Origin: Streptomyces violascens
GTDB taxonomy: Bacteria > Actinomycetota > Actinomycetes > Streptomycetales > Streptomycetaceae
Assembly: GCF_014649955.1 (NCBI RefSeq)
Contig: NZ_BMUA01000029.1
Location: 25,057-89,056 of the forward strand
Length of the DNA stretch: 64,000 bases
Direction: 5' to 3'
Shown here: in pieces, positions 33,863 to 42,212 of the stretch
Position numbering within the stretch: position 1 is the first letter of the stretch
Layout: each line of letters starts with the position of its first letter
Program-made: the position numbers and the translations under genes
Notes under the pieces: generated by a model
What the model was told of the DNA's origin: nothing
The model's input: the letters and a program-made list of their open reading frames with translations, nothing else
Database searches by the model: none

Positions 33863-34519
33863 GTGGGCAGGTTCAAGCAGAAGAAGCAGCGGCGCAGCCG
33901 GTTCCAGGTCGACGGGCACCCGGTGGGCCGGTCCGACTTGATTTCTCACATTTCGGCGGTGGCGGAATCTGTCGACGACCACGGGCGGGTGACGTTCTGG
34001 GATGACCCCGCGCTTCAACTCGGCCAGGTCGCACGTGGCTTCGACCTCGCGTCCGGGACGGTGACGGTCGAGCCTGGCGGAACCGAGCAGCTGCCGGCGG
34101 CCCTGTTTGAGCCGGAGCGGGCGCTGATGATGCGCCTGCCGGGCCAGCCCCCGCAGGAGCAACAGGTAGAGGTCGCGATCAAGTTGGGCCTGGGACGGTT
34201 CGGGCGGGGGCTCTCCGCACTGTGCTCCGCGCCTGGCTGGTCTTTGCACCGGCTCGCCGACGAGCGGCTGGAGCTTCGCAGTCCCAACGGGGAGGTGTTC
34301 TCGCGGATCGCGGTCCCGCTCAATCCGGCATGGATCTCCGCCGCCGTGTCCACCGGGTTCGTGCTGTGCCTGTACGGGATCCAACTCGGGGTGCGTACGC
34401 CGCCGGGGATGCCGGCCGACCGGTACACGGACCAGGAGCGGCTGGAGGAGTTCCGTCGAGGCCGGGGGCTGGGGTTCACCGCTGCTGGGCTGGTGCCCTT
34501 TGTGAACAACCGCGGGTGA
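33863..34519 (+). CDS. Unknown 218-residue protein
   Basis: GTG after GGAGG. Basic N-terminus (GRFKQKKQRRSRFQVDGHPV), then alternating strands and helices (VTFWDDPALQLGQVARGFDL; LALMMRLPGQ-like). A central hydrophobic stretch (AWISAAVSTGFVLCLYGIQLGV) could be one membrane helix, flanked by a dimer-like YTDQERLEEFRRGRG tail. Divergent from the acidic-peptide gene. Family not recognised. Confidence 0.6.
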   Translation: MGRFKQKKQRRSRFQVDGHPVGRSDLISHISAVAESVDDHGRVTFWDDPALQLGQVARGFDLASGTVTVEPGGTEQLPAALFEPERALMMRLPGQPPQEQQVEVAIKLGLGRFGRGLSALCSAPGWSLHRLADERLELRSPNGEVFSRIAVPLNPAWISAAVSTGFVLCLYGIQLGVRTPPGMPADRYTDQERLEEFRRGRGLGFTAAGLVPFVNNRG

Positions 34520-34571
34520 GCGGCCTCAGGGCCTCGCCGCCCGTCGTCGGGTGGAACGGGCGGCGAGCGGT

Positions 34572-35117
34572 CTACGCGGAGCGGGGCAGGGTGAGTTCTC
34601 CGGCCCAGTGCGCGAGCGCCTCGAAGTCGTCGAGGGTGAGGCCGACTTCGGGGTCGACGTCGTAGAGCAGCGCGGGACCGGGGTGGTTGCGGCTCACGTA
34701 GTCGCGGTCCGCCTGATGTATCTGGTCATCGACCCACGCGAACGGGCGACCGGCGGCGTAGCTCACGACGTCGGCCGTCTTGAAATAGGTGCCGTCCGCC
34801 GGGAAGTGATCGGGGTTGGTCCAGTTGATGACGGGCAACGCGGGCAGTCCGATGGCCGGGCTGATGTGCCGGTTCGCGTCGTCTTCCCAGGTGCTGGCCC
34901 AGGCGAGGTCGAAGGGCAGGTCGAGGAGTTCCGCGCCGTGCTCGGGGTGGAGTCGCACCTGCAAGTCGGGGACATCCTCCGATAGGAGGTGGGGATGCTG
35001 AGCGATCCAGCTCTGGGGGCGCATGAGGTGGAGGTGGTAGCCGGCCGGGCCGGGAGGCGCAGCCTGGAAGGGGTTGAGGACTCCGTCGATGTCGAGGAGC
35101 AGGAGGGGGTTGGGCAA
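34572..35117 (-). CDS. HAD-like hydrolase
   Basis: 181 residues from a TTG with GGAG five bases upstream. Motif I LLLLDIDGVLNPF at the N-terminus is the DxDGV/TLN hallmark; SYAAGRPFAWVDDQIHQAD carries the C-terminal Asp pair. The middle (LPFDLAWASTWEDDANRHI) matches the class of HAD proteins that are common in Streptomyces plasmids. A phosphatase role is expected but the substrate is unknown. It is driven by promoter copy 5. The stop is TAG. Confidence 0.8.
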   Translation of the reverse strand: MPNPLLLLDIDGVLNPFQAAPPGPAGYHLHLMRPQSWIAQHPHLLSEDVPDLQVRLHPEHGAELLDLPFDLAWASTWEDDANRHISPAIGLPALPVINWTNPDHFPADGTYFKTADVVSYAAGRPFAWVDDQIHQADRDYVSRNHPGPALLYDVDPEVGLTLDDFEALAHWAGELTLPRSA

Positions 35118-35169
35118 GGGCTCTCCAGGATCGAAGCGCACTCGGGGCGATGCCCGGGTCTCACTCTTT

Positions 35170-35211
35170 AATTTACTCAACCAGGGCGTTTGTGTCAACT
35201 TTAAAGGGTCA
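35170..35211 (-). promoter_or_regulatory. Shared-architecture promoter, copy 5
   Basis: On the minus strand: TGACCCTTTAAAG box (35206-35211 at its start), -35 TTGACA (35193-35198), 17-bp spacer, -10 TAAATT (35170-35175). It drives the HAD-like gene 50 bp downstream. Its -10 flank, TTGAGTAAATTA, is shared with copy 6. Confidence 0.9.
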
Positions 35212-35353
35212 TTCGTGTACCATGGGATGCACCCGCAGGGGTGTTCGTGGCCGGGCTCCGGCTCCGCCACCCCCAGAGCGAGGCGCTACCGCCTGCACGT
35301 GGCCGCCTCCCCTTCCCCCTGAACTTCGCCAGTAGTACCAGGAGTTGATCGAC

Positions 35354-36025
35354 TTGCCCCATCCCGGATCCACGGCAGAAGGGCGATGTCGCCCGCTCCC
35401 CTACTGGGAGCAGAAGGCCTCCTGTCGCGGAACGGACCCGGAACTGTTCTATCCGGAGGGCCCGCTCAGCAACGCGCTCATCCAGCAGGCCGACGAAGCT
35501 CGTTCAGTCTGCGCTCCCTGCCCGGTACGAGGGCAGTGCCTTGATGCCGCTCAGGTGGCCGAACGCGGGCTCGCTGCTTCGGAGCGGTCGGGGATCCGCG
35601 GCGGCCTCGACGGCCACGAGCGCTACGCGCTCGCCCGCGGTCGCCGATTGCCGAAGCGCCCTCAGCCGATCCCCGATGACGGGCAGGAGCACGGTGTCCG
35701 CCGTACGTACCGGAAGGGGTGCCGGTGCTTCGCCTGCACGGCAGCGGAGACCGGAAAGAGGCCGAACCCTCGCCCCACCGCAATGTGCGCGACAGCGAGC
35801 ACCGGTCGTGGCCGCTCGGCACAGTGCAGGAAACCGGCCTCGACCGTCGGGCCGAACGCTCTGGGTTCCCCGGCGGGCGATCCGCCCGAGTGCGGAACTC
35901 GCAGCGGGTTCCAGTGGCACGTCAGCAAGGGCCAGGTTCCGTGCGAGGCGTGCACGGCTGCTGACCTGGCGGTGACCTGGCTCCTTCGCCCAGGTGGGTC
36001 CACCGCTTCCCCGGCCACACCGTAG
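35354..36025 (+). CDS. WhiB-family regulator with two C-terminal Cys modules
   Basis: 223 residues from a TTG nine bases after AGGAG. The iron-sulfur cluster ligands are C24 (KASCRGTDPELFYP), then C-x2-C-x5-C (SVCAPCPVRGQCLDAA), followed by the turn SGIRGGLDGHERYAL and basic RRLPKRP. The C-terminal extension holds two CG-type modules (KGCRCFACTAAETG and SGFQWHVSKGQVPCEACTAAD). WhiB proteins bind a 4Fe-4S cluster and usually act with sigma factors. This one is longer than usual and may control the shared promoters; that is inference. The stop is TAG. Confidence 0.85.
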   Translation: MPHPGSTAEGRCRPLPYWEQKASCRGTDPELFYPEGPLSNALIQQADEARSVCAPCPVRGQCLDAAQVAERGLAASERSGIRGGLDGHERYALARGRRLPKRPQPIPDDGQEHGVRRTYRKGCRCFACTAAETGKRPNPRPTAMCATASTGRGRSAQCRKPASTVGPNALGSPAGDPPECGTRSGFQWHVSKGQVPCEACTAADLAVTWLLRPGGSTASPATP

Positions 36026-36290
36026 GGCGATCGAACTGCCTCGGCGGGCACGTTGCGGCGCGCCTTGTCGGCCGCCGAAGCCGCAGAGCCAAGGCTCACG
36101 CAGTCCGTCGCGGAGTTATCTGCCCCCGTCCGCATCCGGGACCCGACGCCTCGCCGTACCCCCTCGCCACGCCCAGGAGTTCCCAGTAGCCCAACTTGCC
36201 ATGTTTTCAACACTCTTGACACTGTTTCATTGGTTGTGCCAGTTTCTGGCTGCCCGCATCTCAGTGGGCGCTCGCGAGAGGACGTAGGCA

Positions 36291-37952
36291 ATGACCAACC
36301 GCACCGACGCGTCGGATCCCACGGCCTCCGCTCGACCCCCGGTCGTGAACAGCACGCAGCTGGCGAACGAGCTCGGCTTCCCGGTCTGGATGGTGAAGCG
36401 CGCTCAGGAGTTGGGGCTGGTGTCGGCCCGGGACAAGTCCCGTGGGTGGTCTCGGGCGGTGGCTGATGAAGTCGCGGCTCGCGCACCGCAGATCCGCGAG
36501 GCGATCGAGGACCGCGAAGGTCTTGGGGCGCACCGTCTGGCCGAGGAGCTCTCGGCGTCGGCCGGCTGTTCCGCTCGGAAGGATGATGTGCTTGCACTGT
36601 CCGGACAGGGGTTCTTGCGGGTAGTCGGGGAGTACAACGGCTTTCCGATGTACTCCGTGAAGGACGCCAGGGCCCTGTCCAGCGCCGGCCGGGAAGCGCT
36701 GGCGGAGATCGTTCGTGCGCGCGAGGAGCACGAGGCTCGTCAGGAGGCGCGGTGGCAGGCGTGGGCCGCGGTGAGCATGAAGCCGGCCGACGCGGCGGAC
36801 CGGTTGGGGTGGCGGGTCAGCGAGTTGGAGAAGGTTGCGGCCGAGGGCGCGATCAGTGCGGGCCTGGGTGGCCGGTACGCCACGGCCGACCTGGACGTCC
36901 TGGCCGCCGACGAGGAGGTGCGCGAGCGGGTGTGCGGGGACCGGCTGATCGGATCGGACGCGGCGTGCGGCCTGCTGGAGATCCGCCCCTCGGACTGGAA
37001 GTACGTCCTGGACGCGGGATGGATCACCCCGAGCTCCTACGTGCAGTCCCAGGTGGGGAGCCGCCGGTGGATCGACGTTCCGCTGTTCACCACCCGCGAC
37101 GTCGAGGTCCTGCGCGACCTTCCCGGCGTGCCGTGGGAAGAGGTCCGCGCGGTGCGGCCGGGCACCCCCAGTCCGCTGCGCGAGTTCGTGAGGCGTCAGC
37201 CGGGCCGGGCCGAGCTGGTCCATGGGTTCGCCGGCGCGCTGGCCGACCGTCACCAGGTCGAGGTCTGGGCGCATCACGACGAGCGGACGGGCAGCTGGGA
37301 GCTGGACTGGATGCGGGACGAGGTGGGGAATCCGGGGGTCGGCGCCGTCAGGGCGGAGCTGTGGGCGGACGCGGCGGTGGCCCGGTTCGCGTCGGACATC
37401 CGGCTCGGCGACACGCTCTGGGGGCGCCTTGCGCGGTGGGCGCGTCCGTTGCTGGTGGACGGGGCCGGCGTCGTCCTGTGCACCCGTACGTCCGGACCGT
37501 CCAGTGTCGAGGGCGTGGAGGACGAGGTCGTCGAAGTCGCGGTTGTCGACGTCGCCTCGGGCGCCGTGCTCTTGGATCGTCCCGTCCGGCCGGGCTCCCC
37601 CTTGGGCGAGCGCCGTGTGCACGGGATCAGCGATGCTGACCTCGAGCGGGCGCTGCCGTGGGAGAAGGTGTTGCCGATGGTGCGCCGGGTGACGAGGGGG
37701 CGGTTGATCGTGCCGTGCCGGCCGGAGCGGGATCGCGGTTCCATCAGCGCCGACACCGAGCGGTCCGGAAAGCGGCTCATGCACCTGGGCGCGGCGGAGT
37801 CGTGGGCGCTGCCGCCGCAGGAGAGGCCGTTGGAGAGTGTGGCCGGCTGGCCCGCGCGCCGGGGCGCGGAATCCGTTCGCGAGGCGCTCGTCCGTCTCGC
37901 GAAGGGCCGGGGCCGCTCCCACGTTCCCCAGGACGCCGGATCTCGCGGTTGA
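36291..37952 (+). CDS. HTH protein with degenerate DnaQ-like exonuclease domain
   Basis: 553 residues, ATG after GAGAGGA. The N-terminal ~330 residues contain several small helical modules (NSTQLANELGFPVWMVKRAQ; SMKPADAADRLGWRVSELEK; GSDAACGLLEIRPSDWKYVL) that resemble MerR/excisionase-type winged helices. The C-terminal part (VVEVAVVDVASGAVLLDRPVRPG, then RRVHGISDADLERALPWEKV) matches the first and middle parts of DnaQ-type 3'-5' exonucleases. The usual catalytic D-x-E pair is not seen in this stretch and the last motif (fD) reads RDRG, so nuclease activity is doubtful. Confidence 0.65.
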   Translation: MTNRTDASDPTASARPPVVNSTQLANELGFPVWMVKRAQELGLVSARDKSRGWSRAVADEVAARAPQIREAIEDREGLGAHRLAEELSASAGCSARKDDVLALSGQGFLRVVGEYNGFPMYSVKDARALSSAGREALAEIVRAREEHEARQEARWQAWAAVSMKPADAADRLGWRVSELEKVAAEGAISAGLGGRYATADLDVLAADEEVRERVCGDRLIGSDAACGLLEIRPSDWKYVLDAGWITPSSYVQSQVGSRRWIDVPLFTTRDVEVLRDLPGVPWEEVRAVRPGTPSPLREFVRRQPGRAELVHGFAGALADRHQVEVWAHHDERTGSWELDWMRDEVGNPGVGAVRAELWADAAVARFASDIRLGDTLWGRLARWARPLLVDGAGVVLCTRTSGPSSVEGVEDEVVEVAVVDVASGAVLLDRPVRPGSPLGERRVHGISDADLERALPWEKVLPMVRRVTRGRLIVPCRPERDRGSISADTERSGKRLMHLGAAESWALPPQERPLESVAGWPARRGAESVREALVRLAKGRGRSHVPQDAGSRG

Positions 37953-37979
37953 GGCGCCGGGTCGCTCGGCTGTGGGGGA

Positions 37980-38243
37980 TCAGTGGACTGCGCGGGTCCA
38001 CGTCTGTGCAGTGAAGGAGTCCACGCGGACGGTGACGGCGAGGCTGCCGTCGGCGTTGCGGCGGAAGATGGGCGCGGCTTCCTCGCTGTTCACGTCGAGG
38101 GACAGCCCGCCGTCCTCGGTGATGTACGCGGCGATGCGAGATCCTGCGAGCGCCAGAACGGGTACGGCCTCCCCCGGGGCATGAGGGTCGGGCGGCAAGT
38201 AGTACGCCGCCTGGTGCAGTTCGTGAATGAGTCCGGGGTTCAG
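37980..38243 (-). CDS. Small protein, likely CTG start
   Basis: 87 residues if translation begins at CTG (38243), which has AAGGAG four bases upstream; no ATG/GTG/TTG fits better. Starts LNPGLIHELHQAAYYLPPDP, then strands VLALAGSRIAAYITEDGGL and VTVRVDSFTAQTW. It lies downstream of the 38312 gene in the transcript from promoter copy 6. Function unknown. Confidence 0.55.
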   Translation of the reverse strand: MNPGLIHELHQAAYYLPPDPHAPGEAVPVLALAGSRIAAYITEDGGLSLDVNSEEAAPIFRRNADGSLAVTVRVDSFTAQTWTRAVH

Positions 38244-38311
38244 GGTTTCTCCTTGGGGATGGCAGGGTCGCGGGCGCTGTGGCCTGCTGCCGGGCGGATA
38301 TGCGGGGGTGC

Positions 38312-38911
38312 TCAGCTGCCAGGTGGGTGGAGCGGACGTGACCGGGCCCAGGCTTCGGCGAGGTGCCGGATGCTGGTCAGGGTGTGGTTCAGGGCGGCGG
38401 GCGACATTCCTCCGGGGCCGGCGTTCTCCAGGAGGACTTCCCGCAGGGCGTGCTCGAAGCGGTCGTCGGCCCGGCTGCGCGAAGGGCGCGGTGCGGCACC
38501 GTCGGCCGACGGCCGGTGGCCCTGGCGGCGGGCCGCGAGGGCCGCGCGTATCAGGGTGTCGGCCACCGTGAGCCCGTGCTGGGCCACGAGTCGGTCCCAC
38601 AGGTTAGGGAAGGGGGCCTCGACACCCTGCTCGGTGTCGTCCATCAACTCCAGGACCGTCTCGACCTCGGCGTCCAGGAGCGGCAGGTGTGGCTCGGCGG
38701 AGTTGAACCGGGCGATCTCGGCTGAGGCCGAGGCCTTCTCCGGGATGGTGGTGGCCCGGGTGAGCGAGGCGTGGATGGCACGGGCTTCTCCCGGGGCGGT
38801 GATGGGGCCGATACGAGTAACTCCTCCGTCGGCCTTCGTGACGATCACTGCGAGCGGTGCGGAGGTCGTAGGCGCGGCCTCGCCAGGGTGGGGTGCGGCG
38901 AGCACGGTCAC
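38312..38911 (-). CDS. Unknown 199-residue protein
   Basis: GTG overlaps the upstream stop. N-terminal strands (PLAVIVTKADGGVTRIGPIT), then helices (EARAIHASLTRATTIPEKAS; LPLLDAEVETVLELMDDTEQ; WDRLVAQHGLTVADTLIRAAL) and a charged C-terminus. No Cys motif or membrane segment. Second gene of the transcript from promoter copy 6. Family not recognised. Confidence 0.6.
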   Translation of the reverse strand: MTVLAAPHPGEAAPTTSAPLAVIVTKADGGVTRIGPITAPGEARAIHASLTRATTIPEKASASAEIARFNSAEPHLPLLDAEVETVLELMDDTEQGVEAPFPNLWDRLVAQHGLTVADTLIRAALAARRQGHRPSADGAAPRPSRSRADDRFEHALREVLLENAGPGGMSPAALNHTLTSIRHLAEAWARSRPLHPPGS

Positions 38912-39075
38912 GCGGCGGCCGCCGAGAAGCGGATGGCCGCCTTCTTGGCAGCGTTCCGGTTGCGCTGGCGCTTCGGCCCACTGGCATGGACGCCACTGGC
39001 TCCGGAGCGGCGCAGGTTCTGCGTGGCAACGGCGTGCTCGCGGTTGCGGGTGTAGTCGCTCAGACGGGGGCTCAT
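38908..39075 (-). CDS. Small basic protein
   Basis: 55 residues, ATG start (MSPRLSDYTRNREHAVATQN). Very rich in Arg, Lys, Asn and Ala (KRQRNRNAAKKAAIRFSAAA). First gene after promoter copy 6; its TGA overlaps the GTG of the next gene. A nucleic-acid-binding role is possible. Too short to assign to a family. Confidence 0.6.
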   Translation of the reverse strand: MSPRLSDYTRNREHAVATQNLRRSGASGVHASGPKRQRNRNAAKKAAIRFSAAAA

Positions 39076-39117
39076 CGTCATTCCTTCCTTGCAGGCGCCA
39101 CAGAGTCGGCATTCACT

Positions 39118-39159
39118 AATTTACTCAACACTGCCACTTGAGTCAAGTTATTAGGGTCA
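39118..39159 (-). promoter_or_regulatory. Shared-architecture promoter, copy 6
   Basis: On the minus strand: TGACCCTAATAAC box (39154-39159 at its start), -35 TTGACT (39141-39146), 17-bp spacer, -10 TAAATT (39118-39123). It is back to back with copy 7, with 25 bp between the two TGACCCT boxes. Confidence 0.9.
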
Positions 39160-39184
39160 TTACAGAGAAGGGCGACCTTCGCGA

Positions 39185-39226
39185 TGACCCTTTTCATTTG
39201 ACTCTACTCCCACATCGGGGTACTTT
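39185..39226 (+). promoter_or_regulatory. Shared-architecture promoter, copy 7
   Basis: TGACCCTTTTCAT box at 39185, -35 TTGACT 39198-39203, 17-bp spacer, -10 TACTTT 39221-39226. It drives the RNA ligase and probably the genes to 42649. Confidence 0.9.
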
Positions 39227-39288
39227 TGTGTTGTGCGGGGCGCTCGCCCCGACCGCCCGCTCCCACCTGCCCGACCTTGGAGGACCCC

Positions 39289-40050
39289 TTGACCAATCTC
39301 GACGCGATCGGTCTCGATGCCCTGAACTCGGCAACGAAGTACCCGTCGATACCGACGTTCCACGAGATCGACCGCGGCACCCTGCTCGAAAACACGGTGG
39401 CCTTCAACGGCGACGTGGTGCTCACCGAGAAGGTGGACGGCACGAACGCGCGGGTCGCAGTTCTGCCTGACGGCGACTTCGTGATCGGCAGCCGCGAGGA
39501 CCTTCTCCACGCCCGTGGCGACCGGGCCATCGACGCGAAGAGCACCATCGTTCCCGCCCTGCGCTCACTGGCCGGCCACCTGACCGCGCCCACTGCGGGC
39601 GTCCGCGTCTACTTCTTCGAGGTCTACGGCGCCAAGCTCACCAAGGCCAGCAAGGAGTACACCGGCAGCCACGCAGTGGGATTCCGCCTCTTCGACGTCG
39701 CCGCAGTGGACGCCGCGGTCCTGGAGCGGACGCCTGCCGAGATCAGCTCCTGGCGCGAGCATGGCGGCCAGCAGTTCTTCACCGAGGACGAACTCGCCCT
39801 CGCGGCCGCAGAGAACAGCGTCGAGCTGACGCCGCGGCTGGGCCGCGTCGCAGCGGATCAGCTCCCGACCGATCTCGCGGGGATGCAGGACTTCCTCGCC
39901 ACGCAGCTGCCCACCACGCGCGTGGCACTGGATGGCGGCGCTGGTGGCCGTCCGGAGGGGCTCGTGCTGCGGACCACCGACCGCTCGGTGATCGCCAAGG
40001 CGCGTGTGGAGGACTACGCCCGCACCATGCGGCGCCTCGCCGCTCGCTGA
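39289..40050 (+). CDS. RNA ligase (Rnl2-like nucleotidyltransferase)
   Basis: 253 residues from a TTG with GGAGG eight bases upstream. Motif I is TEKVDGTNARV (Lys48 nucleotidyl acceptor), motif III YFFEVYG, motif IV EGLVLRT, motif V VIAKARVEDY. Length matches Rnl2 cores without extra domains. RNA ligases of phages repair tRNAs cut by host anticodon nucleases. Here a tRNA array with the same promoter type lies 22 kb away. It may therefore repair tRNAs or other RNAs; specificity unknown. Confidence 0.9.
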   Translation: MTNLDAIGLDALNSATKYPSIPTFHEIDRGTLLENTVAFNGDVVLTEKVDGTNARVAVLPDGDFVIGSREDLLHARGDRAIDAKSTIVPALRSLAGHLTAPTAGVRVYFFEVYGAKLTKASKEYTGSHAVGFRLFDVAAVDAAVLERTPAEISSWREHGGQQFFTEDELALAAAENSVELTPRLGRVAADQLPTDLAGMQDFLATQLPTTRVALDGGAGGRPEGLVLRTTDRSVIAKARVEDYARTMRRLAAR

Positions 40051-40203
40051 CCATCCAGTCTCCGGGGCGCTGCCGTCATGGTCGCGCCCCGGCGCCGTAC
40101 GTCTGGCCTTCCCGGCGGTGGCTCGTCCGGCCGCGGCCGCTACCGCCTCGGCGAGCCCCGAGACGACCAGTAACTGATCACCGAATCCCCGAGCGAGGAA
40201 GCC

Positions 40204-40593
40204 ATGACGAAGACCGCCACACCCGAGATCAAGGCCCGCAGGGGTGACCTGGTGGTCGTGGAGCTGCGCCCGTCGTACACCACGGCGTCGTACACCCGCG
40301 AGGAGGAGCCCCTGGCGTACCGGCTCATGGAGGTGACGAACCTCTTCCGGGACGGGCGGATCAAGATGGTGCGCGACGCTCGGCACGAGGGCGGTGGAAA
40401 CCCGCAGCAGTTGGACGGGCTGCTGCACTCCACTGGGCGCCGCTGGCTGCTCCCGGTCGCCGATTGGAACGTCGAGGAGGCGCGGGCCCTCGCAGCGCAG
40501 CATGTCTACCCGAACAGCACGATGCCCCGCGACTTCCCGTCGCTGGAGGACGCGCGCGAGGCGCTGGCCCCGGCCCGGCACAGCAAGACCTGA
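40204..40593 (+). CDS. Unknown 129-residue protein
   Basis: ATG after GAGGAA. Begins TKTATPEIKARRGDLVVVEL with an SH3-like strand pattern, then YRLMEVTNLFRDGRIKMVRD, and helices at the C-terminus. No Cys motif. Probably in the transcript from promoter copy 7. Function unknown. Confidence 0.65.
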   Translation: MTKTATPEIKARRGDLVVVELRPSYTTASYTREEEPLAYRLMEVTNLFRDGRIKMVRDARHEGGGNPQQLDGLLHSTGRRWLLPVADWNVEEARALAAQHVYPNSTMPRDFPSLEDAREALAPARHSKT

Positions 40594-40755
40594 TCAGGCT
40601 CACCCCATCACGCCCACGGAACGGCAACCGGGCACAGCTGGACCAGGCGACGTCGCGGGGCCCTGCCGAGGCGGTCCCGCTCCGCCCGTGTGACGCCAGC
40701 GCACGGATGCAGGTCCGTATCTCCCCGATACCCCAACCACCTCAAGGAGCTTGCC

Positions 40756-41250
40756 CTGTCTGGTGATTCGCAGCTGCAGGTCATCATCTACAGCGTCCAC
40801 GACGACGAGGTCGATGCGGTGCTGGCCGCCTTCCACGGCGCACGGGTGGCGAGCGACTACGGCCTGGGACCTGTACCCCGCCAGTTGGAGTTCGGCTTCG
40901 TCTACGGCCCCGGCGAGGTGGCGGCCGGCTCCGCCCGTACCCTGGCCGACACACTCACGAACAACACCCCTTCCGCCGCGTTCGTCGTCTGGCAGGACCC
41001 CAGCTATCCGGCCAACGGGGCCTACATCGCCCGCGTTCCGGGCGTCGGGGATCTTGAGACCGAGTGCGACGTGCACGGCACGCCGGTGATCCCCCTGCGC
41101 AAGGTCATCCCGTTCTTCACCACTTCCCGGCGCGTGGGCTGGACCCGGACCGAGGACAACGAGGCCGGCCAGATCCGGGAGGCGGCCGAAGTGCTCGACG
41201 CCCTGGCCGTATTGGCCAAGCGCCTGCCGGGTGCCGCGAGGGCTGAGTGA
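40756..41250 (+). CDS. Unknown 164-residue protein, likely CTG start
   Basis: Begins LSGDSQLQVIIYSVHDDEVD; CTG start at 40756 with GGAG six bases upstream. Strand-rich with FVVWQDPSYPANGAYIARVP and VIPLRKVIPFFTTSRRVGWT, then a C-terminal helix. The downstream methyltransferase start (GTG) overlaps its TGA. Function unknown. A sub-family with DCM partners is possible but not recognised. Confidence 0.6.
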   Translation: MSGDSQLQVIIYSVHDDEVDAVLAAFHGARVASDYGLGPVPRQLEFGFVYGPGEVAAGSARTLADTLTNNTPSAAFVVWQDPSYPANGAYIARVPGVGDLETECDVHGTPVIPLRKVIPFFTTSRRVGWTRTEDNEAGQIREAAEVLDALAVLAKRLPGAARAE

Positions 41251-42212
41251 CCGGTCCTCTCATAGTGCTGCCCGCTCCGTCGGCGCGGTGGCGGCCCGGC
41301 CACATGGGCCTGGCGTGCTGCAGCACCGGAACCTGCCGGCCTGCGAAACGGCTTCAGCTGCCGAAGCGGCCCGCCTTCCGGGGGCGTAGGCCGCGGGTCC
41401 TTGATCTGTTCTGCTGCGCCGGCGGCGCGGGGATGGGGTACTACCGGGCGGGGTTCGACGTCGTGGGCGTCGACCAAAGCCCGCGGCCCCACTACCCGTT
41501 CGAGTTCCATCAGGCCGATGCCCTGGAGTTCGCCCACGCGCACGTCCAGGACTTCGACCTGGTGCACGCCTCGCCGCCGTGCCAGCACTCGTGCACCCTC
41601 ACCAAGGGCACGAACAAGGGCCGCCAGTACATCGACTTGATCCCCGATACGCGGGCGCTGTTCGCCTGGTACGGCGTTCCCTCCGTCATGGAGAACGTCC
41701 AGGGCGCCCAGCTGCGGCGCGACCTTGTCCTGTGCGGTGAGATGTTCGGCCTCGGAGTCTTGCGGCACCGCGTGTTTGAGATCGACTACTGGGAGGGCAA
41801 CCGGCGGCCGCACCAGCCCCACCGGGGCTACGTCCGCGGCCTGCGGCACGGCGTGTGGCGGGACGGCCCGTATATCGCCGCGTACGGAAAGGGCGGCGGC
41901 AAGGGCACCGTCCGCGAAATGCAGCAGGCGATGGACATCCACTGGACCGACGTCCACGAGGAGCTCACCGAGGCGATCCCGCCCGCGTACACCGAGTACA
42001 TCGGAGCCGAGTTCCTCACCACGGGCGAGTGGGGCGCCGTCGCTCGCGGGGTTCCGGACACCGCCCCCATTCCGAAGATCATGCGCCCCTATCTCCGGCT
42101 CAACGCCGCGGGCCGGCTCGTCGCGACCGAGAGTGGCCCGCAGCCCTCCGCTCCCGCGCCGCGTCCCCTCGTCTCGCCGTTCTCCGTTCCCGTTATGAAA
42201 GAGGCCAGTTGA
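41247..42212 (+). CDS. DNA (cytosine-5) methyltransferase, orphan
   Basis: 321 residues, GTG overlaps upstream stop. Motif I VLDLFCCAGGAGMGYYRAGF; motif IV SPPCQHS with the catalytic Cys; motif VI MENVQG; motif VIII RHRVFEI. The target domain and motif X are short, as in phage-encoded enzymes. The protein carries a 50-residue N-terminal extension with C-x4-C. No restriction enzyme is nearby, so it likely protects the replicon or modifies it for regulation. Confidence 0.9.
   Translation: MTGPLIVLPAPSARWRPGHMGLACCSTGTCRPAKRLQLPKRPAFRGRRPRVLDLFCCAGGAGMGYYRAGFDVVGVDQSPRPHYPFEFHQADALEFAHAHVQDFDLVHASPPCQHSCTLTKGTNKGRQYIDLIPDTRALFAWYGVPSVMENVQGAQLRRDLVLCGEMFGLGVLRHRVFEIDYWEGNRRPHQPHRGYVRGLRHGVWRDGPYIAAYGKGGGKGTVREMQQAMDIHWTDVHEELTEAIPPAYTEYIGAEFLTTGEWGAVARGVPDTAPIPKIMRPYLRLNAAGRLVATESGPQPSAPAPRPLVSPFSVPVMKEAS

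Noticed and set aside
36261..37922. Long minus-strand frame opposite the HTH/DnaQ-like gene
   Set aside because: It is an Arg/Pro/His-rich shadow of the plus gene, which has a ribosome site and recognisable domains.
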